Origin: an uncultured Clostridia bacterium
GTDB lineage: Bacteria > Bacillota > Clostridia > Christensenellales > Borkfalkiaceae
DNA: 64,000 nt
Assembly (NCBI GenBank): GCA_947631195.1
Contig: CANRKK010000002.1
Location: forward strand, 106,290-170,289
Direction: 5' to 3'
In this document: positions 42,172 to 50,687 of the stretch, piece after piece
Layout: the number at the start of each line of letters is the position of its first letter
How positions within the stretch are numbered: the stretch's first letter is position 1
Translations under genes and position numbers: made by a program
Notes under the pieces: model-generated
What the model saw: the letters and a program-made list of their open reading frames with translations, nothing else
Database searches by the model: none
What the model was told of the DNA's origin: nothing

Positions 42172-43081
42172 AGTCCTCTCCTTTGCCCGTGAACTTCATC
42201 TGCACGACGCCCAAAACAAGAATTACTATGAGCATTACCACGCCTATCGCGCAGGCGTAGCCCATTTCATAGCCCGTGATGCCCTTGTTATACAGATACA
42301 GCATTATTGTGACCGTGCTGTCGAACGGTCCGCCCGCGCCGTCCACGCTGACCAACTGCATGGGCGCCATTATCTTCATGTTGCCGACGATGGAAATCAG
42401 CAGGTTATAGGTGAGCGCGCTCTTTATAAGCGGGACGTACACGTGCCAGAGTATCTTGAAATTCGACTTCGTTTCCAGCCGCGCCGCCTCCACGTAGGAC
42501 TTGGGCACGCCCATAAAGGCCACGTAGTATATCATCATCTGCGTTGAAAACCCGAGCAGCGTGGGCAATATCATAAGGGTAAACAACGCAATGTTGGGGT
42601 CGTTGTACCACCCCAGCGGATTGCCGCCCATCGCCATTATTATCGAGTTCATCACCCCGCTGTCGCCCGGGTTGAAGATTATTTTAGTTATCTCCGAACC
42701 AATTACCGCCGAAACTAACGTGGGCCAGAACAAAAGCGCCAAAAATATCTTGCTGCCCTTGGTGAGCCTGAATATCAGAAAGGCCACCAATAGCCCTATC
42801 AGGTTGTTGGCGAGCGTCATTACCACCGTCCATATCAGGGTGTTTACGAACGCCTTGCCGAAAGTCGCGTCCGAAAACAGCCGCGCGTAGTTCTGGAAGC
42901 CGTATTCCATAATCTGCGACTCGTCAAACCTGAGATCGGTAAACGAAAAGTAAATCGCCCTTATAAAGGCGAACAGAAAAAACACTCCCCACCAGATAAT
43001 CGGCAGAGAAAGCATGGCGTACGCCGTGATGTTCCTCTTCGCCTTGCGGCCGAAAAGCCGCTTGCCCTTCGTTTTTATCAT
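42164..43081 (-). CDS. Carbohydrate ABC transporter permease (MalF/UgpA type)
   Basis: First permease of the importer, 305 residues, six membrane helices. The EAA loop is YVEAARLETKSNFKILWHVY (~207-226). The N-terminus is basic (KRLFGRKAKR) before the first helix. ATG 43081 follows AAGGGTGG. It is the first gene of the operon permease-permease-YesL-manA-hexokinase-ATPase. The solute-binding protein is encoded separately at 60252. Confidence 0.95.
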   Translation of the reverse strand: MIKTKGKRLFGRKAKRNITAYAMLSLPIIWWGVFFLFAFIRAIYFSFTDLRFDESQIMEYGFQNYARLFSDATFGKAFVNTLIWTVVMTLANNLIGLLVAFLIFRLTKGSKIFLALLFWPTLVSAVIGSEITKIIFNPGDSGVMNSIIMAMGGNPLGWYNDPNIALFTLMILPTLLGFSTQMMIYYVAFMGVPKSYVEAARLETKSNFKILWHVYVPLIKSALTYNLLISIVGNMKIMAPMQLVSVDGAGGPFDSTVTIMLYLYNKGITGYEMGYACAIGVVMLIVILVLGVVQMKFTGKGEDYE

Positions 43082-43154
43082 CTTTCCACCCTTCCTTGAA
43101 TACGCCCTCGATACGTTATTCCCCTCTTTGGGGAAACCGATGCCCGCGCGCCGT

Positions 43155-43169
43155 AAAAAACCGTTTTTT
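43155..43169. promoter_or_regulatory. LacI-type operator, permease operon, site 2
   Basis: AAAAAACCGTTTTTT, matching the shared palindrome of the mannoside region. It lies in the leader, downstream of the promoter. Confidence 0.6.
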
Positions 43170-43217
43170 GCGGTCGGTTTTAAAAAAAACGGCAGCTAAG
43201 TTATGGAATTATAACAC

Positions 43218-43231
43218 AAAAAACCGTTTTT
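43218..43231. promoter_or_regulatory. LacI-type operator, permease operon, site 1
   Basis: AAAAAACCGTTTTT just downstream of the -10 box, covering the expected transcription start. Confidence 0.65.
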
Positions 43232-43235
43232 CCAT

Positions 43236-43264
43236 ATTCTATCACAGCCGTTGCGGCTTGTCAA
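43236..43264 (-). promoter_or_regulatory. Promoter of the permease operon
   Basis: Minus strand TTGACA (43259-43264), 17-nt spacer, TAGAAT (43236-43241). Confidence 0.88.
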
Positions 43265-43292
43265 TAGCCTTTCTCGATTTTATCTGATTATT

Positions 43293-43326
43293 TTATAAAG
43301 CGGCGGGACGCAGCGGTCCCGCCGCA
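43293..43326 (-). terminator. Terminator of the lacI-type gene
   Basis: Perfect 10-bp stem gcggcgggac / gtcccgccgc (43300-43309 with 43316-43325), then TTTATAAAAT on the minus strand. Confidence 0.75.
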
Positions 43327-43347
43327 GCGCCGTGCAGGTGCACGCCG

Positions 43348-44358
43348 CTAACCGTTTTTTTGGATTCTGCTCGTGGAGGCGTTGTGAACCACGCGGCTCT
43401 CTAAAATGACGCTCTCCTTTTTATAGCCGTTTTCTATCTCGGAAATCAGCAGCTGCACTGCCCTTCTGCCCACCACGTCGTAGTTCTGGTCGGCATAGCT
43501 CAAAGACGGCGTAAACGCGTCCGAGGGGAGCGACGTGCCCAGCGCAAACACGCCCACGTCCCTGCCTATTTCCAATCCCTTGGCCGCGGCGGCGGCGTAC
43601 ACCCCGCTTGCCACGAGCCCGTTGGCCGTTATTATCACGGTATCCTTTTTAAGCACTTCCAGCGCAAAATTTTCACCGTCGGCCTTGGTGCCGTACACGC
43701 TCTCGAAAATCCTGCCCGAAAGGTCTATGCCGTAGCGGGCGCACGCTTCGCCGAAGCCCGCCGCCCTGTCCTGCGAAATGGTCATTCGGCTGTCGCTGTT
43801 GATGAGATATATGTCCTTGCCGTATGCCCCGACAAGCGATTCTGTGACCGTTTTAACCATGTTGCGGTTATCCACGTCCACGTAGTTTATGTTGTGGCTT
43901 TCGCCCGGCCTGCCCACTACGACGCAGCTCACCCTTTCGGACTCCATATGTTTTAAGCGTTCGTCGTGCAAGAAGGGGCTCATAAGAAGCGCGCCGTCTA
44001 TGGGCGCCATGCCCTGCCGCAGCGTGTTTATCAGCTTTTCCCTGTCCGAATTGTAGTATAAAAGCAGGGAATAGCCGAAGCGGGACACCTCCTTGAGGCA
44101 GGAAACTATCAGCTGGCGGTAAAAGTGCCTGTCCACGTCCTCGGTGCTCTCTATTAAAAAGGCTATTATGTTGGACTTGCGGCTGGAAAGCCCCGAAGCG
44201 TAAAAATCGGGATGGAAATCGAGCTCGTTGCAGGCGTCGAGGACCTTTTTGCGCAGTTCTTCGCTGACGAATTTTCTGCCCGTAAGCACGTTGGAGACCG
44301 TTGACTTGGCAACGCCCGCCATTGCGGCGACGTCGGTGATTTTGGCTACTTTTTTCAT
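43348..44358 (-). CDS. LacI family transcriptional regulator
   Basis: Sugar-responsive repressor, 336 residues. The helix-turn-helix is at residues ~6-27 (ITDVAAMAGVAKSTVSNVL) followed by the hinge region, then a periplasmic-binding-protein-like ligand domain (IIAFLIESTED ... VVVGRPGESHNINYVDVDN ... GVFALGTSLPSD). ATG 44358 overlaps the stop of the GxGYxYP gene by 4 nt (ATGA), so the two are translationally coupled; a longer frame upstream is only a shadow of that gene. It is the best candidate for the protein that binds the repeated AAAACCG-TTTT palindromes, including the one at its own operon promoter. Confidence 0.93.
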   Translation of the reverse strand: MKKVAKITDVAAMAGVAKSTVSNVLTGRKFVSEELRKKVLDACNELDFHPDFYASGLSSRKSNIIAFLIESTEDVDRHFYRQLIVSCLKEVSRFGYSLLLYYNSDREKLINTLRQGMAPIDGALLMSPFLHDERLKHMESERVSCVVVGRPGESHNINYVDVDNRNMVKTVTESLVGAYGKDIYLINSDSRMTISQDRAAGFGEACARYGIDLSGRIFESVYGTKADGENFALEVLKKDTVIITANGLVASGVYAAAAAKGLEIGRDVGVFALGTSLPSDAFTPSLSYADQNYDVVGRRAVQLLISEIENGYKKESVILESRVVHNASTSRIQKNG

Positions 44359-45830
44359 CTCTTTACATTCCTCTGTATTAATTCGATCAGTTCGTCGGCA
44401 TATACAAGCTCTATGTGGTCGCCGAGAAGGGAGACAAAATAGTCCACGTTTTCCATATTCATGGTCCACGGGTGAACGTTTATCACGGAATATCCCTCCC
44501 ACGAGGAGGGGTCGGCCTTTACGGCGTTTACCCGCGCGGCGAAGTCCTCTATCCACTTTTTGTCGCATACGCCCTGCCTGCCGCTCTCGTGCCACATCGT
44601 AAAGCGCACCGACACGAACGGCTTGCCGTCGCACCAGAATATCCTTCCGCGGCCGCTCGAGTACCTGTCGGGGTCCAATTCCCATATGCCGCCGTATATG
44701 TTATCACGTTTTGAATAAAAATGCAACCTTCCCTGCAGGTTTTTGCAATTTTCGACGTTGCCGAGGTTGTCCAAAAGGGTCACAACGTTCAGGCCGCACG
44801 TCTCCATGCCCTCCGAGGTAAGGCGGGTGAATTCCTCCAGATGCTCCCAAGGATAGGACATGCTGTTTGCATAACCTATGCCCGAAACCCCGCACACGAA
44901 ATAGTCGGACTTGTTCCCCGAATAAATCCTTTTCGCCGCGGCGGGGCACAGCTCCGCGAGCGAGGGGGCGAAGGTCCAGTTCATCTTGTAGTCCGCGCCG
45001 CTTTGCTGTCTCTGCCCGAAGAGGCTGTCCGTGGCAAAGTCGCGCTCCAGCCACTGCACGTTGTCGCCGTCGCTGACGACTATCGCGGCGTAGTGCTTCC
45101 CCTCACTTACGGGCGTCCTCTTTGCGTTTTGAGCAAGTTTTATGCGGCTCTTGCCGAAATAGCTGTGGTTCAGCGACCAGTCGCAGGGCACGGCGTAGTC
45201 CCCGTATTTGGAAATGTCGAGGATAAAGGATATCTCGTCGTCGTTCCAGCCGTACACGGGGATATTTTTGTCTGCAAACTCCAGCACTTCCCTGCGGAAA
45301 GCCCTGTCCTCGCAACTTTCGCCCGTATATATCGCGGGCCAGCGGTTGGCGATGGCAAAATCGTACAGACGTATGTGGAAATTGCCCTCCTTTACCACCT
45401 GGTGCACGACGGCGGTTTTGGACAGCCTGTCCTTAACGAGATTCCACACCGTCCGCTGCCTTTGGGCGGGGGAGCCCTCTACGCGGGCAAGGTCGCCCAC
45501 CGTTTTTACGCCCAGCCCGTTTACCTTATCTATAAGCGCGCGCGGGACGCACAGCACGTCGTAGGCGGCGGCGAGCGTCGCGGCCATGTTTACCGAAACG
45601 TCGTTGCAGCCGAGGTCGTACGCCACGGCCCCCTTGAACTGCTCGGCGTACCTTTTTACCGCGTCGAAGACGTCAATATATTCCCCCTCTTCTTCGAGAT
45701 AGGGGAGATAGTTGTCGGCGTCCATGAATATCTTTACGCCCTTCCTCGCAAGCACGCCCTGCAAAAAAAGCGCGAGCGCCGCCTCCCCGTCGGAAAGTTT
45801 GGAAAAGTCGATTATATGCACCATTTTCAA
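44355..45830 (-). CDS. GxGYxYP-family protein, cytoplasmic form
   Basis: A 491-residue protein without signal peptide. The C-terminal half carries the GxGYxYP signature in a divergent form (SGIGYANSMSYP, ~residue 318), preceded by IVVSDGDNVQW (~250) and followed by GGIWELD, VSVRFTMWHE and VINVHPWTM. This family is annotated as putative glycoside hydrolase from its barrel-like fold, but its reaction is not known. Residues 1-200 match the family's N-terminal domain (IIDFSKLSDGEAALALFLQG). A lipoprotein paralogue is at 57811. It heads the operon with the LacI gene and is divergent from the mannosidase. Confidence 0.85.
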   Translation of the reverse strand: MKMVHIIDFSKLSDGEAALALFLQGVLARKGVKIFMDADNYLPYLEEEGEYIDVFDAVKRYAEQFKGAVAYDLGCNDVSVNMAATLAAAYDVLCVPRALIDKVNGLGVKTVGDLARVEGSPAQRQRTVWNLVKDRLSKTAVVHQVVKEGNFHIRLYDFAIANRWPAIYTGESCEDRAFRREVLEFADKNIPVYGWNDDEISFILDISKYGDYAVPCDWSLNHSYFGKSRIKLAQNAKRTPVSEGKHYAAIVVSDGDNVQWLERDFATDSLFGQRQQSGADYKMNWTFAPSLAELCPAAAKRIYSGNKSDYFVCGVSGIGYANSMSYPWEHLEEFTRLTSEGMETCGLNVVTLLDNLGNVENCKNLQGRLHFYSKRDNIYGGIWELDPDRYSSGRGRIFWCDGKPFVSVRFTMWHESGRQGVCDKKWIEDFAARVNAVKADPSSWEGYSVINVHPWTMNMENVDYFVSLLGDHIELVYADELIELIQRNVKR

Positions 45831-45837
45831 GCCCTCT

Positions 45838-45852
45838 AAAAAATCGGTTTTC
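45838..45852. promoter_or_regulatory. LacI-type operator before the GxGYxYP-lacI operon
   Basis: AAAAAATCGGTTTTC (reverse: GAAAACCGATTTTTT), downstream of the promoter and 8 nt before the start codon. Confidence 0.65.
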
Positions 45853-45862
45853 TATAAATTTC

Positions 45863-45891
45863 ATTATAGCATACCGTTTTTGCCGTGTAAA
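45863..45891 (-). promoter_or_regulatory. Promoter of the GxGYxYP-lacI operon
   Basis: Minus strand TTTACA (45886-45891), 17-nt spacer that itself contains GCAAAAACGGTATGC, TATAAT (45863-45868). Confidence 0.8.
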
Positions 45892-45934
45892 GAGTTTTTT
45901 AAAAAATTTTGTCACAAAAATTTTTATTTTTTGC

Positions 45935-45963
45935 TTTACAAATGTGCAAAAATATAGTATATT
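45935..45963 (+). promoter_or_regulatory. Promoter of the alpha-mannosidase operon
   Basis: TTTACA (45935-45940), 17-nt spacer, TATATT (45958-45963). Confidence 0.75.
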
Positions 45964-45970
45964 AGTTAAA

Positions 45971-45985
45971 GAAAACCGATTTTTT
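45971..45985. promoter_or_regulatory. LacI-type operator before the alpha-mannosidase gene
   Basis: GAAAACCGATTTTTT at the expected start of transcription. It is the exact reverse complement of the site at 45838-45852. Confidence 0.7.
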
Positions 45986-45996
45986 GGGGTAAAAAT

Positions 45997-48831
45997 ATGA
46001 AGAAGATTCACTTGATCAACGGTACCCACTGGGACAGGGAATGGAGGCACACCGCCGAGCAGAGCAAATTGAGGCTTGGCGACCTTTTGGACAACATTTT
46101 AAATCTTTTGGAGAGCAAGCCGCAGTACTCCTATTTTTGCGTGGACGGCGGCACGATCGTGCTTGAGGACTACCTTTCCATCAGGCCCGAAAACAGGCAG
46201 CGCATAATAGACCTCGTAAAGGCGGGCAGGCTGTTTGTGGTAAACTGGTACACCCTGCCCGAAACAAACACCGTTGCGCCCGAATCGCTTGTGCGGAACC
46301 TGCTGCACGGGCACAAGATGGCGGAAGAATTCGGCGGGGGAATGAAATCGGGCTACACCGCCACGAGCTACGGCCAGCCCTCGCAGCTGCCGCAGCTGTA
46401 TAAAAATTTCGGAATGGACGACGCCATTTTTTACCGCGGCACCAACAAGCACATACTCACCCCGCTGTTCGTATGGGAGGGCGCCGACGGCACGCAGATC
46501 GACACGCTCCGCACTTTTGACGAGGTAACGCGCACGAACTGGTTTTTCTACGTGCACGGCCCCGCCGTTTTGGGCAAGGGCGAAAAGGACCTCTCCTACA
46601 CCTATAATAAATCCGAGCGCCCCGTGCATATGGCCGACATGAAGTCTTACGAAAAGGCGTTTACCCTGCTGCACGAGGACTTTGACTATATCCACGACGG
46701 GGCGACCCTCAAAAAGGCCCTCGACCGCCTTTTGGCGCAGGCCGAACCCTATTCCATCGGCACGCACATTCTTGCGCTGAACATGGAGGACAACGACGAA
46801 CCCTACAGATACCTGCCCGAACTGATAGAGGACATGAACAAGATTTACCCCGACGTGGAGATAGTTCAGGACTCGCTGGACAGCTATATGGCGGCGATAA
46901 AGTCGGTAAAGGGATATAAAAAGGCCGTGCACCGCGGGGAGCTGAGATACACCACGATGGAGTACAACAACTTCAACGCGCTGCTCGGGGCCACACATTC
47001 CTCGCGCATAAAGATCAAGATTTTGAACGACGACTGCGAAAACAACCTTATAAACTTTGCCGAGCCCCTCTGCTCCTACGCGGCGGCGTACGGCAAGGAA
47101 TATCCCCGCACCAACCTCGACAGGGCGTGGGAAGCGCTATTAAAATGCCACGCGCACGACTCCATCTGCGGGGCGGCGGTAGACCGCGCGCACGAGGATA
47201 TGCTGTATAACTTTTCGCTTGCCAAGACGGTTGCCGAAGAGTGCTGCAACAGGGGGGCGATAAATCTTTTCGGGCAGATAGACACCGCGGAAAAATTTGA
47301 AGAAAACGACCACACCCTCACGCTTTTCAACACCCTGCCCTTCGACAGGGAGGAAATCGCCGAAGTGGTTATAGACACCCCCAAAACTGAGGGCGGCAAA
47401 GTGGACATAGGCGTGGACGGCGCGGCGCAGGGCGGCGACTTTTACGATATAGTCGACGAGGACGGCAACAAGGTGGAATACTGCGAGCTTTCCCGCGACG
47501 ATATTTCCATAGGCGTGGAGCGCGAACTGGACACCAAGGCGATAAAATTCAACGCCAACAGAAAGCACATAATTATACGGGCCAAAGTTCCCCGGAACGG
47601 CTACAAAACCTACGCGCTGAGATTCCGCGGGCCCGAACTTGCGTATAACCCCGAAATAGGCGAAAACCGCAAGCTGATCGCGCGCGAGGGCGGCACGCTG
47701 GAAAACGAATACCTCAAAGTAGAGATAAACCCCAACGGCACGTTCGACATTACCGACAAAACCACGGGCCGCACGATGAAAAAGATGATGTACTACACGG
47801 ACGACGGCGAAGTGGGCAGCGCGCACATAACGCAAAAGCCCAAGCGGAATTTCACCTGCACCTCGCTCGGCTCCCCCGCCACCATAACAATGACGGAGAG
47901 CAACCTGCTGCGCGGCGCGTTTGCGGTGGAAATATCGTTTAAAATCCCCGCCGCCGCAACCGTGGACGGCAACGACCGCACGCGGGAGACCAAAGAACTT
48001 AAAATACTCAACATACTCACGCTTGAAAAGGGCGCAAGATATCTTAAAGTGCGCACCGTGCTCTGGAACGACGCGCGCGACCACAAGCTGTGCGTAAACT
48101 TCCCCACGGGCCTTGCAAACGCCGACTGGGTCAACTGCGAAAGCGCGTGGGACATCGCCCGCCGCACCATAAAGCACAGGGAACACAAGGACAATTTTGA
48201 AGCCTTCCCCGCATACCAGCCCATGCAGAACTTCGTGGACGTATCGGACGGCGAAAACGGCTTTGCCGTGCTTACGAAGGGCCTCAGGGAATACGAGGTG
48301 GGCGACGACGGCGAACGCACCGTAAAAATCACCCTCATCCGCACGCAGAGGGCGTACATGACCGCCAATTCCAAGATGAACGTGTATGAACTCGATAAAT
48401 ACACCGGCCAGCACTGCTTCGGAAAAACGGAGTATGAGTTTGCGCTCTATCCCCACGAAGGCGACTGGCAAAAAGGCGACGTGCTCCACGCGGCCTACGC
48501 GCACAAAGCGGGCTTCAAGGCCGTGCAGGGCGTGCCCTTCAAGGGCGTACTTCCGCCCACGGCAAGTTTTATTTCCTTCGACAAACCCCGGTACGTTATG
48601 ACTTCCGCGATAAAACAGTCCGAGGACAAGAGCGGCATAACCTTAAGGATATGGAACGTCACGGGCGAAAACGTAAAACTGAAAGTGAGCACGATATTGC
48701 CCGTGCAGAAGATAACTCGCATAAGAATGGACGAAACCTTTGTGGCGGACACCGACTTCGACGGCAAAAATTTCACGCTGGATTTAGGCCCGCACAAGAT
48801 AGAAAGTTTTAAACTGGAACTTAAAAAATAA
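45997..48831 (+). CDS. Alpha-mannosidase, glycoside hydrolase family 38
   Basis: Retaining exo-alpha-mannosidase of 944 residues, no signal peptide, so it cleaves imported mannosides in the cytoplasm. N-terminal zinc and substrate motifs: LINGTHWDREWR (7-18), then FCVDGGTIVLEDY, and the SGYTATSYGQPSQLPQ segment with the family's nucleophile region around MDDAIFYRGTNK. The mid part has AWEALLKCHAHDSICG with the zinc histidine-aspartate pair (~380-395), and the C-terminal half is the beta domain. ATG 45997 lies close to GGGG and right after the operator. The HAD gene follows after 1 nt. The ABC importer, ManA and hexokinase of the divergent units complete the pathway. Confidence 0.95.
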   Translation: MKKIHLINGTHWDREWRHTAEQSKLRLGDLLDNILNLLESKPQYSYFCVDGGTIVLEDYLSIRPENRQRIIDLVKAGRLFVVNWYTLPETNTVAPESLVRNLLHGHKMAEEFGGGMKSGYTATSYGQPSQLPQLYKNFGMDDAIFYRGTNKHILTPLFVWEGADGTQIDTLRTFDEVTRTNWFFYVHGPAVLGKGEKDLSYTYNKSERPVHMADMKSYEKAFTLLHEDFDYIHDGATLKKALDRLLAQAEPYSIGTHILALNMEDNDEPYRYLPELIEDMNKIYPDVEIVQDSLDSYMAAIKSVKGYKKAVHRGELRYTTMEYNNFNALLGATHSSRIKIKILNDDCENNLINFAEPLCSYAAAYGKEYPRTNLDRAWEALLKCHAHDSICGAAVDRAHEDMLYNFSLAKTVAEECCNRGAINLFGQIDTAEKFEENDHTLTLFNTLPFDREEIAEVVIDTPKTEGGKVDIGVDGAAQGGDFYDIVDEDGNKVEYCELSRDDISIGVERELDTKAIKFNANRKHIIIRAKVPRNGYKTYALRFRGPELAYNPEIGENRKLIAREGGTLENEYLKVEINPNGTFDITDKTTGRTMKKMMYYTDDGEVGSAHITQKPKRNFTCTSLGSPATITMTESNLLRGAFAVEISFKIPAAATVDGNDRTRETKELKILNILTLEKGARYLKVRTVLWNDARDHKLCVNFPTGLANADWVNCESAWDIARRTIKHREHKDNFEAFPAYQPMQNFVDVSDGENGFAVLTKGLREYEVGDDGERTVKITLIRTQRAYMTANSKMNVYELDKYTGQHCFGKTEYEFALYPHEGDWQKGDVLHAAYAHKAGFKAVQGVPFKGVLPPTASFISFDKPRYVMTSAIKQSEDKSGITLRIWNVTGENVKLKVSTILPVQKITRIRMDETFVADTDFDGKNFTLDLGPHKIESFKLELKK

Positions 48832-48832
48832 T

Positions 48833-49822
48833 ATGAGCTTTACTATAAGAGATCTGGGCACGTTTGACGAAGATTGCGGCCTGAAAAAACTTGAATTATG
48901 CAGCGACGGGTACTTTAAAACGGGCAAAGACGGCGTCAAGGCCGTCTACGCCACGGGCGACGGCAAGGTGGAATTTATCTGCTTCGGGGACAGAACGCTC
49001 GCTTACGTGCTCTCGGCGGTAGGCTTCCCCGCATACTATCCCGTCAAAAAAACCGAACTCAAAAAGCCGATAAAGGCGATTTTGATGGACCTCGACGGCA
49101 CGAGCGTAAAGAGCGAGGAGTTCTGGATTTGGATAATCCAGCAGACGACCGCCTCCCTTCTGGGCGATAAAAATTTCCGTTTGGAGGAGAGCGACCTCCC
49201 CTACGTCAGCGGGCATTCGGTAACCGAACACCTTAAATACTGCATAGACAAGTACTGCCCCGAAAAATCGCTGGAAGAGGCGCGGGCGTACTACTTTGAA
49301 CACACCCACAGGGAAATGGACGAAATTATGAAGGGGCGCGGCAGAAAGGGCGCGTTTACCCCCTCCCCCCGCCTTAAAGAATTTTTGCTGGGCCTCAAAG
49401 AGCTGGGCATAAAGATAGGGCTGGTAACGAGCGGGCTGTACGAAAAGGCCTGGCCGGAGATAACTTCGGCGTTCGACACCCTCGGCATGGGCAAGCCCGA
49501 AGACTTTTACGACTGCTCCGTATCGGCGGGTTTCCCGCTGAAAAAGGGGAGCGTGGGCACCTTGGGCGAGCTTTCGCCTAAACCCCACCCGTGGCTGTAC
49601 GCCGAAACCGCGGCCGTCGGGCTGAACATGCACGAGGCCTGCCACGTTGCGGGCATAGAGGACAGCGGCGCGGGCGTTTGCTCGATAAGGCTTGCGGGGT
49701 ACTTCGTGATAGGCTACGGCGGCGGCAATATCGCAGAGAGCGGCACCAAGGCCCTCTGCGACAAATTCTACGACAATTTTGACGACATACTCGAGTTCAT
49801 ACGGGGATTCAATGCCGATTGA
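48833..49822 (+). CDS. HAD-superfamily hydrolase with N-terminal extension
   Basis: A 329-residue phosphatase. The HAD core starts at residue ~82: nucleophile LMDLDGTSVKSE, motif II LVTSGLYEK, motif III KPHPWLY and motif IV GIEDSGAGV; a helical cap lies between motifs I and II. The first ~75 residues form a beta-rich extension with no known domain (FTIRDLGTFDEDCG). The start is 1 nt after the mannosidase stop with only weak ribosome binding, so translation probably depends on coupling. It may remove phosphate from a mannose-phosphate or another sugar phosphate (inference from context). Confidence 0.85.
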   Translation: MSFTIRDLGTFDEDCGLKKLELCSDGYFKTGKDGVKAVYATGDGKVEFICFGDRTLAYVLSAVGFPAYYPVKKTELKKPIKAILMDLDGTSVKSEEFWIWIIQQTTASLLGDKNFRLEESDLPYVSGHSVTEHLKYCIDKYCPEKSLEEARAYYFEHTHREMDEIMKGRGRKGAFTPSPRLKEFLLGLKELGIKIGLVTSGLYEKAWPEITSAFDTLGMGKPEDFYDCSVSAGFPLKKGSVGTLGELSPKPHPWLYAETAAVGLNMHEACHVAGIEDSGAGVCSIRLAGYFVIGYGGGNIAESGTKALCDKFYDNFDDILEFIRGFNAD

Positions 49823-49837
49823 GTCCCACCCCCCCAC

Positions 49838-49872
49838 GAGGGTCGGCGGTCTCCGCCGCCCTCTTTTTTTTA
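49838..49872 (+). terminator. Terminator of the mannosidase-HAD operon
   Basis: Interrupted stem GAGGG..GGCGG/CCGCC.CCCTC followed by nine T residues. Confidence 0.85.
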
Positions 49873-49924
49873 TTTTGTCCCGCCCACCCCCCCAATAATG
49901 TTAAAAAATGGGATATAATAACGC

Positions 49925-50279
49925 AATTTTAAAATATGTACAATTTCCGATGAAACGTGTCATTTTGAGCGTGAGCGAAGCGGTAAGCGAAATAATCCCC
50001 CTGTGGATTGGTCGAGGTTATTTAAGGTGCTGTTCCAAACGGCCAAGAGCGGCCACAGGGGGATTCTCTCACTCAATCGCCCACTACGTGGGTCTCATAT
50101 CGTTCGAAATGACAAACCTTAATTTGCGTTGGCATTATTTGAAAGTCGCTGCGCGACAGATTCTTCGTCGGGCTGCGCCCTCCTCAGAATGACAGTAGGG
50201 AGAGTGTTATTCGCGCAGAATGACAGAGGGAGAAGGGTGACGTTTGCGCAGAATGACAGAGAGGTGTGGCGCTCCTCGC
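49925..50279. repeat. Dispersed intergenic repeat, unit 4
   Basis: Contains gtcattttgagcgtgagcg, a middle segment ending cgttcgaaatgac (so the ends are inverted GTCATT/AATGAC), then the gtcgctgcgcgac and agaatgacag modules shared with the block at 5943-6790. Confidence 0.8.
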
Positions 50280-50560
50280 AACGCAATTTTTAAATATGTA
50301 CAATTTCCGATGAAACGTGTCATTTTGCGCGAGGCGGCTTTGCCGCCGCTGCCCTGCCGAGGGCTCCCGCTTTGCGGGAAACGGCAGAGCGTGAGCGAAG
50401 CGGTAAGCGAAATAATCCCCCCGTGGGCTGGTCGAGGTTATTTAAGGTGCTGTTCCAAACGACCAAGAGCAGCCACAGGGGGATTCTCTCACTCAATCGC
50501 CCACTACGTGGGTCTCATATCGTTCGAAATGACAAGCCTTAATTCACGCAGCACATATAT
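50280..50560. repeat. Dispersed intergenic repeat, unit 5
   Basis: Direct repeat of unit 4 (both start with cgcaattttaaatatgtacaat-like sequence and tgaaacgtgtcatttt) with a small insert gcgaggcggctttgccgccg. No gene is visible in 49873-50687. Confidence 0.8.
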
Positions 50561-50596
50561 AAAAATTGCGGCGGCCGAACGGCCGCCGCAATTTTT
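50561..50596. terminator. Bidirectional terminator
   Basis: Near-perfect 16-bp stem aaaaattgcggcggcc / ggccgccgcaattttt. A second G+C palindrome (50650-50671) lies nearer to the lipoprotein stop. Confidence 0.8.
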
Positions 50597-50687
50597 ATTA
50601 AATCGGAGAAAAATGATGTGTTGTCAAAATTGTCAAAAAGCCTTTGCGGCTGCGGCGGCATGCCGCCGCAGCACGTTTCGCCTTTTT

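Noticed and set aside
43348..44685. Longer start for the LacI regulator (445 aa)
   Set aside because: The extra 109 residues are a shadow of the GxGYxYP gene; the helix-turn-helix begins right after ATG 44358.
47140..48504. Minus-strand frame of 454 aa
   Set aside because: Antisense shadow of the GH38 gene, which has clear motifs on the plus strand.
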